This document shows positions 44,901 to 58,402 of a stretch of DNA of 64,000 bases, in pieces (the stretch's first letter is position 1; each line of letters opens with the position of its first letter). The stretch is from positions 5,935,456-5,999,455 of the forward strand of contig JAEVLN010000002.1 in NCBI GenBank assembly GCA_018350325.1, given 5' to 3'. Below the pieces are notes generated by a model. It saw only the letters and a list, made by a program, of their open reading frames with translations. It was not told where the DNA came from and ran no database searches. The translations under genes and the position numbers were made by a program. Source of the stretch: Globodera rostochiensis (Eukaryota > Nematoda > Chromadorea > Rhabditida > Heteroderidae).

Positions 44901-47900
44901 TTATTATAAATTAATACCAATTTAATTATGTTTTAGTCGTTGTTCTACCCAAACCAAACAGCAGTTCAACGCACATTAAACGGAAAACTGATCGCTCGCA
45001 AGTCACGTTCGTAGTTGCCCACGCTTTTTTGATGTAACGCATGGGATCAATAATAAAGCTTAAATCAGAATCTTTAGCAATTTTTAAAATATTATTATTT
45101 TTTGATCTTTATGTAAATAAGTTTATTGGTAGTTTATATTGCATCTTTAAATTAATTTACTCAAGTCATTTTATTTAAATTTGATTCGCTTCTAGTGTCT
45201 CAATTAAATTTCGAGATTTTTTGTTATAGCGTTTATTTTTTAGATTATTTAATTTATTAAAGTCAGAAAGGATTACTTTGAAAATCCATGCAAAATTTAT
45301 ATTTATATTGATAAATGTCTTTTCTTATTAAAATTTTACCGGCTAACTGAAAATTAAAAGTTTTGAAAATATGTGTACTAAAAAGTGTTACCTGGCTTTT
45401 TTTCGTTAATAAAATAATTTTGTTCTGATAATAGCAACTTTTTATTTTTTTCTATAATTTTCAAAAACTATCTCGTTTCTGAGCTAGAGTGCGGCGCGGG
45501 ATTAATCATTAATCCCGCGCGGATTGAGTTTGTTCAATATTCATCTGGAATTTTTTAAAATAAATTTAACTTTAATATATTGATTGAAGCCGTCTGGGTA
45601 TAATTGGCAACAATGCCATAATTGTATAAAAATGATCAACTTCACCAAAGAAATTATTTAATAAACGTTAATTTTTAATTATATTAAAGTATAATAAACA
45701 AGCAGCTCAACGAATTTTCAAAAACTATACATTGCAAATTTATGAAAAAAAGTTTGTTGTTTTAACATTTTTGTTATTTTCCATTGTTTTCAGCAAATAA
45801 ACATTTATTTAAATTATTCTTTTTTGTTTACTATTTTTTACTTATTTTGTTAATATTTTAAAATATTATATATTATTTTGACTAAAATTTTAAAATTAGC
45901 CGTTTCTAAGAACGCATTTATTTTTTATTTTAAATTTTTAATTAGCACTTATACATATTTATCATTTTACATTTTATCGAAGCATCAAGCAAAAGATTTA
46001 ATCTCTCACTTAAAAACTTTGAGTTTTATAAAGAATTTTGATTAATTTACTAATCCTTTTATGTAATAAGTTATCTTATGGTTTAATAGTTAAACGTTCA
46101 TTAAATTTTTTATTTTAGAAAATTTGGACTTTTTTTACGCTTTAACTATTATTGCAGATATAGTTTAAAAAATTATTTTGAATTTAAAATCGATATATTA
46201 TTTTTATTTTATTTTTTATAAACTTATGATTATTTTGTATTTCTATATTGTTTTAATAAGTTGAATTTGTATTGATATTTTAATAAAAACCAATAATTAT
46301 TATGTACAAAATATCTTATAAGATTCGTTTTTATTAATTTTTACCGTTGTAATTAAAATTTTTATTTTAACATATTTTTTACATTTAATTTTTTATTAAA
46401 AATTGTGTGATTGAATTTCAACAGTTTGTTGTTGGCGCTTGGGTGGCTTTATTTTACAAAATTACGAGGTTTGCCGCTTCTTCGTTTTTAAGTAGGCGCA
46501 GACTTTGTTTACGAACTAATAATTGTTTAATCCAATTATGTTTAATAAAAGCGCTAGATTTATGATAATTTCTTTGTACAATTAGTCATTTTTATTATAA
46601 TATTTTGATCTCTTTTTTTTAGATTTCTACGACGGCGAGTAATTGCTCGCGCTCCATATTACTACTTTGATCAGTTTAGTTTTCTAGTAGGTGACTCTTT
46701 GGCGATTGGTGAATATTTATTAATATTCAAGTGTTGGCTTTATTATTCATTATATATACATTTTCATGTTTTAATGGAAATCATTTGTGACAATATTAAT
46801 GATTGCTTAAACGCCTACATTTGAGATATCAGAAACTACCTTCGATTTCAAATATATAATATGATTTTAAAATTTTATTTGGTGAGCATTATATTAAAAT
46901 TTAAGCATAAAACAGTTTGATATCAACTGGATTATTAATAAATATTGCTGTGAATACTGAGCGCAGTGCATATTATTTATTTTTGAAAAAGTAATTTTTT
47001 AACATTTTTTTTGTTCTTTTTGCATTATATCGGGTCGTTATTAATTATTACTAAGACTGTAACGTATAAAATTAATCTGTTGGCTACATGGAGGCAGAGG
47101 CACGTTAATTTAGTCATTTTTAATTTAAAGTATTACGAAAATTATTGGCATTCTGCCCGATAAAGTTATTTCCCAACAATTCCAGAAGGGTATTTTTCAC
47201 AAAAAGTTTACGAGATTAAAAGCGAATAGTAATCCATTAGCATTGCGCTTTAAAATTTGGATCACGTTTCTAAAATAAACAAATCAGTCATTTTTAAAAA
47301 GGTCAAGAAATAATCGTGGTCCATTTCCAGTTTTAATTCCTTAAGAAATGTATTAACAAATGACAAAAAGGAACCTAAAAAGGTACAATAATTACATTGG
47401 CACTGAAACATAGAATTTTGGAAACGCATCAGAGATGTCATAAATTTCCGCAACCCGCGTTCGCATTTTTTGGGTGCGAAATTTCGCGTTCTTTTTTGAG
47501 TATGATTAGCCCCTGATATGCATTTTTGGGGGCTCCCTCTGGGGAAGTCAGGAAAAAAAATGCTGATAATGTATTTTCTGAAAAATAATTTCTTTATTCT
47601 AAAAAGTTTTTTAAATGAAAATTACAATATATTGATTGGATAAGTAATGCTTGAGTTCAAATGTTTACTAATTAATTTTTGTTTTTTATTTTACGTTGTG
47701 TTGTTTTTTTGATTTATTTTTGACGGTGCTTTTTGTTCTTGAATTGTGCAACACTGTGCATTAATTAATGTTATTAGTGCTTTATTAGTGCCTTCTTTTG
47801 TGCTGAATATTTCTATTATTTTTTATTTGCATTAATCGTTATTTTAAGGTTTTTATTTAATATTATTTTAAATTAAAAATACAGATAAAATAATTATTGT

Positions 47901-50060
47901 ATTTTTTTTTGAATATCGTCTGTTACAAAATTTTATATTTTGCATAAATATCTCTATGCTTTTACAAAACTACTGAGTCTATTCCTAGTTAATATTCAGG
48001 AATTCTCTAACTTATTTTTATGGTAATACTTAAAACATTGTTTGCGTTGGTGTAAACGGTTGGGTAGATTGTGCTGTTTATGTTGTGAATTTTACAAGCA
48101 TTAATTTTATTGTATGCAAATCGTGGTGCCATTGATCAATTCGCAAAGTAAATAGATGCCTCATACTCTCGTTCCCGCTCCTGCATTTTGTTGGTTGGAA
48201 TATGATATTTCTATTCTTCTTATTTACATTATATTCTCATTTCTAATTATGGTTTAAACGGCAATATAATTTAATTTAGTAATTTTTATCCATAAAGCCT
48301 TACAGTAGTTTTTAACACCCGAATAGTGTGATATTTGTAAAATATAATTTTCAAATTATTTTCAGTGTTTTTATTAGTAATTGATTATTTTCTATGCATA
48401 TTTTTTGTTTAAAACGATAAAATACTATTTTTTCTTTTATGTATTTATCTTTAAAAATTAAATAATTTATTTTTGTCTTCAATTGTCACTATGCCGTATT
48501 TTGAATAGTCGGTCGGTCTTTCAACGAGCCGTGGTTGACAGCTCTTTGTCAGCGGCTTTGGCGAGAAAAATTTTTAAGTAATTTTTGTTGATCAAATATA
48601 AGTTGTATATAGCAAACTTTGTCTATGCATCGAGTTTAATTCAAAAAACTTTTTCTAACCATGTGCACCAATATTTCCAAAATCTCATTAGAAAACACTT
48701 AGGCCAAATTGTATATTTGTGACAGAATTAAATTTTTTTCTGTTAGAATTAAAACATTCATTTCTTGTATATTTTTATTTTTAATATTAATTATTCACTT
48801 TATATTTGTAATCTCCATTAAGCGCAAAACACAGCGATGATGGGTTGCCGCACACCCTGGAACATCTACTGTACCTTGGGTTTATTAATCTGCGATGGTT
48901 AATTAATGCGCAAAATGATAGAATTTTTGTTTTAAGTTAAATAAAATTCAAATTTATGAATGCCATAATATTTGTTTTCCCTTATCTTAATATTTAACAT
49001 TTGTATTAAGGAAAATACATTTTTTTAAATTCGTTGTTTTATATAATTACCTATTAATCCTTATGCGTTCTAAATATTAACTACGCAATAAACGACCTAA
49101 ATTTGAGTTTCTTTGTTTATTAAATATTTTTTATTTAACTTTTTTTTAAATTTATTTTGCTTTTTTTTTGTTATATTAAAATAATTAGTTATCTTTCCAC
49201 TCAATAAAAAAAAGGTGACACCTGAAGGCAACACAAAAAATGCATCTTGACCTTTGGCCCACCATATAGGAAGGAAAATGTTTTGAGGCATCTGGCCAAT
49301 GAGGTAATCTACATTGAATCTGCATTCATTGTTTATTATCATTTGCTTTAATTCTTGTTTAATGAATTGTTTCATGGCAAGCATTATCAACATTAACGTA
49401 TCGTTATATTAATTAAATTAAAATGAGGATTTTAAAAGCGGTATTAAGAACAATCGTTTATTGAACTCATGCTTCATGAAAATTTGATTCTTTCAAGCCT
49501 ATTAATAAACCCTTAAAAAATTTTAAAAGCGACGATGTTCGGCAAACATTTATTCCATAAAATCGCTAGTGAATTTTTTTTGTAAAAATATTTGTTTATT
49601 CTGCTTATTTGTCTTTCGCGTAAAATAATTAATTTTATATTTTTGCTTTATGCATTTATCTTGAAATGATTAAGGATTAAATAATTTAAGTTTGCTTTTA
49701 TATTTTGTTAATGAGGTTTTATATTTTTCTTCTACACATCAGAAAATAACAATTTTGCTGATACCTAAATACCGTAATAATTGATTGACGATTAATTTAT
49801 AGACTTTTGAACCAATTTTTTATTTCAGTTTTAAATTTAATTTCATTCCAATGTTGCTTTAGAAATTTAAATTTTTATAGTATTTTTATTTAAGTAAAGT
49901 TGAATGCCTAGTTGTTTTGTTGGCTTAAAAAGTAAAAAAGCTTGGTATTCCGTTTTTTGTTGGCGTTAATGATTAATACCTATTTATTTTCACAGCATTT
50001 TAATCAAACATTTCTTTACAATTGTTAGAACAATATCGAATTACATACATATAATCAAAG
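41945..50060. other. Long AT-rich stretch with exon-like islands, no established gene
   Basis: From about 42.5 kb the + strand becomes T-rich. Exon-like islands with splice-like borders on + include 44574-44628 (after TTTTTTCTTAG, before GTGAGTATC, frame RRSRSRMCAIILKQC), 44938-45012 (after GTTTTAG, frame SLFYPNQTAVQRTLNGKLIA) and 46432-46500 (after TTTCAACAG, frame FVVGAWVALFYKITRF). Another starts near 46622 after TTTTTTTAG and is open for over 50 codons (FLRRRVIARAPYYYFDQF). I cannot name a family or connect them. No other RNA or protein gene seen. Confidence 0.3.
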
Positions 50061-50069
50061 AAGGACTTT

Positions 50070-50410
50070 AAAATCTTATAAGTCAAATCAAAACAAATCC
50101 AAACTGAGGAAAAATAGACGGACTGACGAACACCGCCAAACTTTGCACCAAAAAACTGATGATAATTTAAAAATGACGCCCTACACTCATACTCCATTGA
50201 TTTTCTGTCATACGCAGGCAGACTCATAAAGCAAATCACTTTTATCGGGATCTCAAAAAACAACTTTCGCAAGAAAAATAAAGTCATATCTTTTAACATT
50301 TTTATGAAAACATTGAACTTTGCGCTTAATATAGATTCTAAATATAAAGTGAACTGCCGCTTTCCGCTGTTTGAGATTCTTCGTTGGCGTCGTGAAAAAC
50401 CTTGTTTCAA
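50070..50410. repeat. Dispersed repeat related to 53990-54210
   Basis: Both share GGACGAACGCC/GACTGACGAACACCGCC, CCAAACTTT.CACCAAAAAA.TGAT, AAATGACGC and ACTCAT/CACAG segments. They are diverged copies of one repeat. A 136-codon minus frame here (50000-50410) has no recognisable domain. Confidence 0.45.
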
Positions 50411-53400
50411 CCACGATTTTGAAGGAATTCGATTTTTGGATAAGCCTTTGATAGTTAATTTGGCACCTCGGTTTTTGCGGTGATCTACTTAAAGTTTATT
50501 GGATTCAAAAATTTTTTGTTTTTGTTGAAAGTGTACTCGATTTTTGGCTAGCTTTTGAAGTTTTTGTGGCCTTACAAATTCCATTTGAAGAAAGTTGGTG
50601 TAAATGTCGGGAACAACGAAGCTTTAATTGAAAAAAAAAACTGTTTATTTATGCGGGGACAAGATTTTTGGGCTGTATGCTAGTCGCAAGCCTATTTTGA
50701 TAAAAGAAAAATTAACCAAATATAAAAAAGCTAGCTAGTTTACTAATTGCAATAATACGAAAGCATTTTAAAATGTTTTTAATAATTTTAAGTTATAGAG
50801 GACTAAATTTATTTATAAACACCGGAGTCACAATGTTTAATATATTCACGTTTTTATGTATTTACCTTCAATTTTTTTTGGGCATAAAGAAAAAAATTTC
50901 TAATTTACAAGAATTTATTTAGGCAACTAAAGTTTAATCAGCAACTAAAATAGTTTTACGTCTTTTGTCAATGTCTGTCCAGGGTTGTTTGCTTTTCCTA
51001 TTTTTGCCACCGCAAATTCTTTACATTCTCTTATTATTTTACAGAGTTACACCAATAATAATGAATTATTCTTTGAATAATATACGTATTTATATTAATT
51101 TTTATACCCAAAATTGTCGATCAGCCTTTGATTATTTTGTTCAGATTTCATATAAACAAAACTTAATTTTAAACTTCTTCATTTTATATGTTGAGTTTTA
51201 CAAGCATTTTCTCGACTTATGATAATCAGTTTAATTTTTAACCTAAAATATTATTTATTTTGTAATAAATAAAATTTTTTTTTTTGAGTTAAAGAACGCG
51301 TTTTGGTTTTTGTAACACATTATTTGTTCCTATGGGAAATTGGTTGCGATCGGACGTTCACAATCAAATGTGGCTGCGTGTTGATCCCTGTCAATAATTT
51401 AAACTCATTTGCACAATAAATTATTATTTACATTGAAAATATCAAATAATAATATTTAAATGTGCACTCCGCACCTGTCGATCGGCTTAAGGTATAAGGA
51501 AAATTCTATTCATTACATTAATTAATCATTTTAGATTAGATAAGAACTTAATTTACCTTAAATTTATAGAATAAGGTTGGTTTTAAACGGAACAAATTGC
51601 TTTACATTCAATATAGATTAAATTAGTAATAGAAATTTTCCAAGATTATGTAGAACTTTGTAAACATTTTTTTCTTTCAATAAACATTATCAAAACGATG
51701 TGTTCTCAACAAATACAGTAACATATCTTCAAAATTATTATGTGTGCGTTAAACCTGACATTTGTACTTTTAAAAATTGCGATAAATATCTTTTTTGTTA
51801 AATTCGCCCATTTTTCCTTTTTTTCTTATTCATAACAGATTTATAATTTAATGAAATTCCAAAAAAAATAAATTACTTTTATTTTAAATGATAAAATCTT
51901 TATTATTATTAATTATTATAATTATTCTGCATCTCACTTCTTGAACCATAATATTATTTGTTCAATACTTAAATAAATTTTATTAAAAAAAACATATTAA
52001 AAGTTTGTAATACGACATTTAATTGGTATCATTGATTTATCAAAAGTTTTTTTATTTAGTATAAGTACATTATTTTGGTAAATCTTTAATTCAATTAAAT
52101 AGTTTTTAAGTAATCTGATAATATACAAATTAATTTTTTCTTTAAATTTATTCCGCTGTGATTTTGTTTTTGTTTGCTTTGGTTTGCTTAATATTATTTC
52201 TGGACTTCAATTAATATTGTTATGGTTCTTTAATTTATGTTTAACACATAGCGACAAATTAATACCGTTTTAATGGGTCTTGTTGAATCAAAAATTCAAA
52301 TTTAGTTGTATCTAATTTGTTTTCGTACTTTGCAAAGCGCTGTTAACATTTCAGGTCTTTTAATATTAAAATCTTTTTACTACCGATTTAATACTTTTTA
52401 TCATTGCTTTTTATTATGTCCTATGAATTGTGATAAAACTTTAATTTTTTTTTAAATTTTGGTTTAATCATTTGAAAATTATCTCGTCTTCTTAGATTAT
52501 GACTTTAAATAAGGATAAATATAAGTTTACATGGATGGTTTTTATTTTGTGTTTTATAGTCAGTTCTAAAAATTTCACCTTTGCCCTTTGCTCGGAAGAT
52601 GCAGTCAGTGTCCGAAAATCCGATGTTGTTTGGATTTGAGCAGGCCGGCCAAGTTGACGCATAACTGTAAACAAATTTGAATCACAAAAAATTTCTCAGC
52701 TTATCTTACGTTCCACAAACTGCGGACGCTCTCTCAATTTGCTGGCGATGAGCAATTAATTTTTTTTTATCGTTACAGTTATCAATTTTTTTTAAAGAAT
52801 TAATTTATATGTTATATGCTTTGTGTATAAGAAATAATTTGTTTTTTTAGTTATCATTACAGTTATTATTTTTTAAATAAATACACAAGTTTACCATTAT
52901 TTCAAATTTTTATTAAACTTTATTACAAAATAAATATGTGAATGTAATTAAATATCATTAAGTCTGACCATTAATAAAATTTGGTTTTTACTTTTAAATT
53001 ATAAGCATTTTTGTACGCACTAATTAACTGTTTGGAATATACATAATTCCATTTGGAAAAAGTCATAAAATTTTGTCATTTTAAATGCTTAATCAGGGTT
53101 AATCAATTTCAGCAAGTTCGTAAATAATGTTTTTTTATTTTGTTTGGTGAATTCCCTTCATCGTAAATTGAAATGGTTAATATTGGTTTTAAAAACTTAA
53201 CAAACTGTTTGTTCTTCGTATTTAGTAATTTTAATAAACAAATCATTTTGATTCACAACCATTATTAGTCTCAACATTCGCTGTATGAACAGTAAATTCA
53301 TCGCCAATTTTAAAGTTGATGTTGTTTGTAAAAATCAATTGCGCTTTGTGTATTTGCTTATATTAAATCTAATTTATTTATTCCTTAGTTGGAATATTCT

Positions 53401-53985
53401 TTATTTGCATTTCTGTTTAATATTCATATCGGTAATTAAGATTTGATGTAGTGGAGTTGTTCTACAATTAAGAAACGTCAAGAATTCTCGCAATATCATT
53501 CGCGTCTCGAATGATTAATTAAACATCAAAGTATTTAATAAGAAACGATATTTTTAAATAATTATTTTAAATGTTTTAGTTTGACTGGACTTTTACATCG
53601 CATTATTGTTTAATTTCTGTAAGCGTCATATTATGTTTTTGGGATATTTAATGGCTTGGTAAGAAAATTTATTTTCGACATTTTCAATAATACAATTTAC
53701 AGATTCTTCCGTTCAGCATTTGTATTTAGTTTTCTCAAGACTATAATATAACAAATATTCTGGGTGAGAACTTGTAAATTAATTTGCAACTTTAGCTTAG
53801 CTTTATTAAATTCAAATTAATCTTGAGATTATAGTCTAATCAATAACGAACGATTCTTTGATTTTTAACTGCTCTTTTACTTTATTATTTTTATATGGTC
53901 AGTAATCGAACTCTTTTTTGATCGAAGATGCCTTGGGGCGTTGAACTTTCAATCTTGTCAATTAAATGAACAACATTTTTTTGAG
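50411..53985. other. AT-rich stretch, nothing recognised
   Basis: No convincing gene on either strand. Short GC-richer islands occur near 51340-51400, 51470-51495 and 52575-52670, each without a frame of more than about 60 codons and without known motifs. Confidence 0.4.
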
Positions 53986-53989
53986 ATAG

Positions 53990-54260
53990 TAGATGAAGCG
54001 GTTGTTAAATTTACAAACTCTATAATGATTTTAAACCTGAACAACTGAATGGACGAACGCCCACCAAACTTTTCACCAAAAAATTGATTAATAATGAAAG
54101 GATGAATGGCGAACGGCAACTAAAAATGACGCACAGCATCATATTTTCTATTGATTGGAAAAGACCGAAGACTCACAGGCGTACCAGAGAAAGAGTAGAA
54201 AAGAGTGTGAAATAGAGAAACCGACATTTTCCTCTCTCTCTTTTCCTTACTCTATCGCTC
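53990..54260. repeat. Dispersed repeat related to 50070-50410
   Basis: Matches the copy at 50 kb through the words listed there. It is followed by a purine-rich AGAGAAAGAGTAGAAAAGAG tract and CTCTCTCTTTTCC, which could pair locally. Confidence 0.45.
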
Positions 54261-55270
54261 ATTCAATACGAACTCACAAACAAATAGTTATAATAGCTTA
54301 AAAACTTTTTTTGTTATTATAGAGTACCAGACCCGAATTTGAACAATTTCCAAAAAATCAAAATTTGACTTCAAAATCATTCAAAAAGGACAACATTTTT
54401 GATTGAATTAATAATTTGTAACAATTATTTGCTCATAACATTTGAGGCTATTTTTTGAAAAGTCTTTAATATATTTAAATTTATTCGGTTTATATTTTGA
54501 TTCTAAACTAATACCCAGGCTTTTGAATGAATTAACAGTTTTAACTATATGCTCATATCATTCGGATGCTATAACTTTTTATAAAATCTTTAAATATTTA
54601 AATTTATTCGATTTATACATTTTTGTACCCAGGCTATTTTTTATTAGACTAAAAATAAAAAGCTTGGCATTGTTCAACTAAAAATCACAAAAATTCTAAA
54701 AACGAATGTACCGAGCCTTTTCCATCGATGGAAATAACAACAATCATATACTAAACTCATTTGACAACACATTTATTAAAAACTCGAATATTGTTTAAAT
54801 GTTGTAGGTTTCATCCCTACATACCTAATAGGCGCTTCCTGCCCGAAGGTAAAATGAAAAACTTTGATTCATTTTCGCAGTTTACCCGTTTTAATTTTAT
54901 GTTTAAAAAGTAGACTTTAACACTAAAAATCAAAGCAATCCTAAATAGCTTAGGATAAGCTTATATCAATGATACAAAAATGCAAAAATAGCAATGTAAA
55001 GCGAACAAAGTTTTTGCATAAACAGTTCAAAATATTACGTTTATTTTTTGCTAATTTTTAATAGAATGTAAAAAATTTGAGTTAATTTTTAGTTAAAACA
55101 TTTCTGAAAAAATGATTTTCGATACATTTCTTTAATTAATTGTTTATGTATCTACTTTTAAAAAATAATAACAGTTTGAAAGACGGAATAAAGTCGGAAA
55201 ATTAACAATACCTTTTCTAATGATAACTCATGGACCTTTTAAGCATCCCCGAACAATAATGCGTGCATGT
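54261..55270. other. AT-rich stretch, nothing recognised
   Basis: Includes a locally repetitive segment (about 54440-54640) in which TTTAAATTTATTCG.TTTATA recurs about 130 bp apart. The 79-codon frame over it is repeat-derived. Confidence 0.4.
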
Positions 55271-55272
55271 CA

Positions 55273-55647
55273 TTAAAATGGGAGACATTGTGAAAAACAA
55301 TGCCCTAAAAAGTGATCTCCAAACAGGACCAAGTCAATGCCATTTTCATTGCCGCGGGGAAAAATCACAGTTGTGAGGCCTGCTGCAGCCACCTTCGCAA
55401 AGGTACCTCCAATGGCAGAAATGGCACCATTTGCACCAATGGTTCCGCTCATTGCAATGCCGCAAGGCACCGGCTGCCCAATTCCAAGCAAAACAAGGGC
55501 TGCGAAGACAGAGAGCCCTCCGGAAGGTCCGGTTCTCGAGACCGAATTCGGGTAAACACGCACATCAACGTGTGCATTCCCGAAGACATCATATTTGTGC
55601 AGCCGCCCATCCTGTTTGGTATGCGGCCTTAGTGATAAAATTGAATT
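55273..55647 (-). pseudogene. Lon protease proteolytic-domain fragment
   Basis: An open frame of 124 codons, bounded upstream by a stop that overlaps a possible TATAG splice acceptor. It contains HKYDVFGNAHVDVRVYP, then SRTGPSGGLSVFAALVLLG with the catalytic Ser of the S16 family (usual form GPSAG). Next comes GIAMSGTIGANGAISAIGG, followed by FAKVAAAGLTTVIFPRGNE with the catalytic Lys. The Ser-Lys dyad is preserved. The AAA+ ATPase domain and N-terminal domain are not nearby on the visible strand. It may be the last exon of a gene with distant exons, or a detached fragment. The wording GPSGG is unlike mitochondrial or bacterial Lon, so it is probably a divergent paralogue. Confidence 0.65.
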
Positions 55648-55759
55648 CTATATTCATAGTTTTTTTTATTAATTAGTTTATTATCCCCCATAAAATTAAA
55701 TTCATGAAAATGACGAAGACGAAAACGAAATTTCGTCTACCCTTGATTGACCCATTGAA

Positions 55760-56040
55760 ATTAGAGATCGGCTGAAACGGGATTCTCATTCCGTACTTTT
55801 TGAAATTCCCGTTCCCGAAATTTTATTTTATTCTCGTTCCCGTTAATAATTCCATATCGAAACGACCCCCCACCCCTCCTGAAATGAAGCAGAATTCGTT
55901 AAAAAAGTTTGCATTGAAAAATTCGTAAATCCGCAAAATTTTGAAATTTCTGAGAAATTTTCTTAACAAACCGGGATTCTCGTCCCATACTTTTTAAAAT
56001 TTCCGTTCCCGGAAATTTTATTTTACCGGTCTCTAATTGC
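55760..56040. repeat. Small inverted-repeat element with internal direct repeats
   Basis: Ends TTAGAGATCGGCT and ACCGGTCTCTAA are inverted. Inside, a ~55-bp block (ACGGGATTCTC.TTCC, TACTTTTT.AAA, TTCCCGTTCCCG.AA) occurs twice in direct orientation, 192 bp apart. It resembles the other word-based elements in the window but uses GGGAACGGGA-type words. Confidence 0.5.
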
Positions 56041-56925
56041 AATACTAAATTGCCCTTATTTTGGACCTCAACATTTTATTTACGATCACTTTTTGGAAAA
56101 GTTTCGATGTCACCCCACTTTATATGGATGTGTTAAAGCCAAAATCAATGCTGCAAAAATATTGGTTAGAAATTAAAAAGATGTGAATACTATGGTCGGA
56201 CGTTTCCATGCCATTTGTCAACCCAAGCTGCCAGCCAGTCTTCTTCGCGGACTTAAATGACTCGAATCGACAAATTTCTGTAGATTTAGACAGAGTTTCT
56301 TAACAATTTTAGACAAATTTTAAATTTTTCGCCGACACCCCATCGTTACCGTGACCACCGGCCCGCATTCAGAAGCTCATGCCAAAAAAGCCACAAATTA
56401 AAATCCATATAAAAAATATTCATAACGGCACTTATCATCAGGGGCAAGCCCACCTAAAAATGCACGCCTCGACATTGTTAAAACAAAAATATAAATTTTT
56501 ACCGCATGTTTTTTTATCGATTTCGACATTTTCATACACATTGGTGAATTACAATGTTGAAATACCATCGCTTTCTGTGTGATAAAGAATTACTAGTTCA
56601 TTTGTAACAATTTCATTGGTTCTGCATTTTTGCATGAATTCGGACTATTAGCTCGTTAAAAAATATTAATTAAGCAAGTGCCAAAACGTTTAGGTATGTT
56701 ATGCGGCTCGATTCAAAAATTATGAACAAATTTTTACATTTTGTACTCCGGGAAATCCGAGAATTTTTCGCTCACCCAACAAATAAAGTGCTAACACGAG
56801 AAATGACGGGAAAACACAAGAGTGTTGTCCATCCAACTGAAAGTAAAATTTGATCAAAAATTGTTTCGAAATGCATATTTTTTTGCAATCCAATTAGGTA
56901 CTCGGAAAATTGTTGATGACAAGAA
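56041..56925. other. Intergenic stretch, nothing recognised
   Basis: Moderately AT-rich. A frame at 56379-56582 (67 codons) has no recognisable motif. No splice-like structure or RNA gene seen. Confidence 0.4.
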
Positions 56926-56927
56926 AT

Positions 56928-57907
56928 TAGGGTTGCTAACGGTCGGTTTTAAACCGGTACCCCCGGTTTTCGGTTAGGCCGGTTTTGCGACCCCCGGTTT
57001 TCGGTTTCGGTTTTTGGCCGACACCCGGTTAACCGAAAACCGAAAGCGGTTTTTGGCAAACAATAGGTGGGACCCTTTTGATTTTCATTCGTAATTTTTG
57101 CAACCAATTTTTTAACACTTGCGTTTTATTTAAAAAAATTTCTCAACATTTTTAATCTTTTGCTGTTGCAGAAGTACATTTTCTTCAATTTCTTCTTTGT
57201 TGTCTAATTCATCATCATCTGGCTCAACACTTGGCGCAAGCATTGTCTTCTTTAAACTGGCTTTAATAAGCATCAAATTTTTCGCCATTTTCGCACCTAG
57301 CCTAAATAAATATGGTGATACCGTAAGTCAATAATTTTGTACCTATTCCTTAACGTGTTTGCATTAGAGCCCGGCGGGAACGGGATTCCCGCGGGAAAAG
57401 TACGGGAATCCCGGTCCCGTTCCCGTCTTTTTTGCCCAGCGGGATTTTTTACGGGAACGGGAAAAAGACGGGATGGGAATTTTTCAGGCATTTTCTCTTT
57501 GTTTCGGCTCCCGTTTTAACTTCAGAAAAGAATTTCCAAATTTTTGCGACCATCGCGCAATCTCTTAAATTAAAAAATACCGAATAACAATATAGAAATA
57601 TGGTTGAAGCATGAACAACACAATTACTATCGCAATTTTTGGTGTAAAAGTCAATTAGCTCGTGCAAACTGAATTATTAATTAAAAAATCATTTTTTGGC
57701 AAAATGTCTGATACAATATTTAATTTTCTCAACAAACTCCCATAAAATGCCATCATTAGGGGTGTAATTTTCAAACCGATAAACCGGTACCCCCGGTTTT
57801 CGGTTAGGCCGGTTTTACGACCCCCGGTTTTCGGTTTCGGTTTTTGGGCCAAAAAAGCCGGTTTTCGGTTTCGGTTTCGGTTCGGTTAACCGACCGTGAG
57901 CAACCCT
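56928..57907. mobile_element. Mutator-like non-autonomous element with 9-bp target duplication
   Basis: Inverted termini AGGGTTGCT.ACGGTCGG. Both arms continue with ACCGGTACCCCCGGTTTTCGG and arrays of CGGTTTT words. ACAAGAAAT is present exactly at 56919-56927 and again at 57908-57916, a 9-bp target duplication. The interior contains a second low-complexity island of GGGAACGGGA words (57366-57482), perhaps a nested element, and no transposase. TIR design plus 9-bp duplication points to the Mutator (MULE) superfamily. Confidence 0.75.
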
Positions 57908-57916
57908 ACAAGAAAT

Positions 57917-58400
57917 ATTAAACACAGTAAATATTGCGGAAATCGTCATCTCATCGCAATTCAAGTGCCCTTACTTGGATTCCAAATGTTATTTTGATGC
58001 CTATTGAGCGTTTTGCCCAAATCTTTTCAAAATCCCTAAAAGTGACTTTTTCTGGCCAAAAATGCATTATTAAAAAGCTTTTTTGTTTACTTTCACATTT
58101 TTCATAAACTTCATCGTCCACATCATCATAATTATTTCCCATACTGTAATTGCTGTCAACAATTCATTTCGATTATTTAGACGATAAATGCAAATGTTAA
58201 TATTGGTCTTCAACAAAACTTATGAGAATTTTTTTTTGAGAACATCCATTTTTACATACAATATTTGCGCTATTTCAAAGTAAAATAGATAAGCTGATTT
58301 GGCGTTTTATCAAAAACGAATGTAGGGTATACGACGCATCCAGGTTTATGCGTCTTGAAACTTTGGATTCGAAATGCAGAAATTTATCGAGAAAAAAAAG
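57917..58400. other. Intergenic gap before the corepressor gene
   Basis: No gene seen. Contains short frames without motifs. It should include the 3' UTR and polyadenylation signals of the leftward gene ending at 58403. Confidence 0.4.
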
Positions 58401-58402
58401 GG

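Noticed and set aside
55273..55647. Bacterial contamination as source of the Lon fragment
   Set aside because: It is embedded in AT-rich eukaryotic-type DNA with no bacterial neighbours, and its key motifs are unlike standard bacterial Lon.
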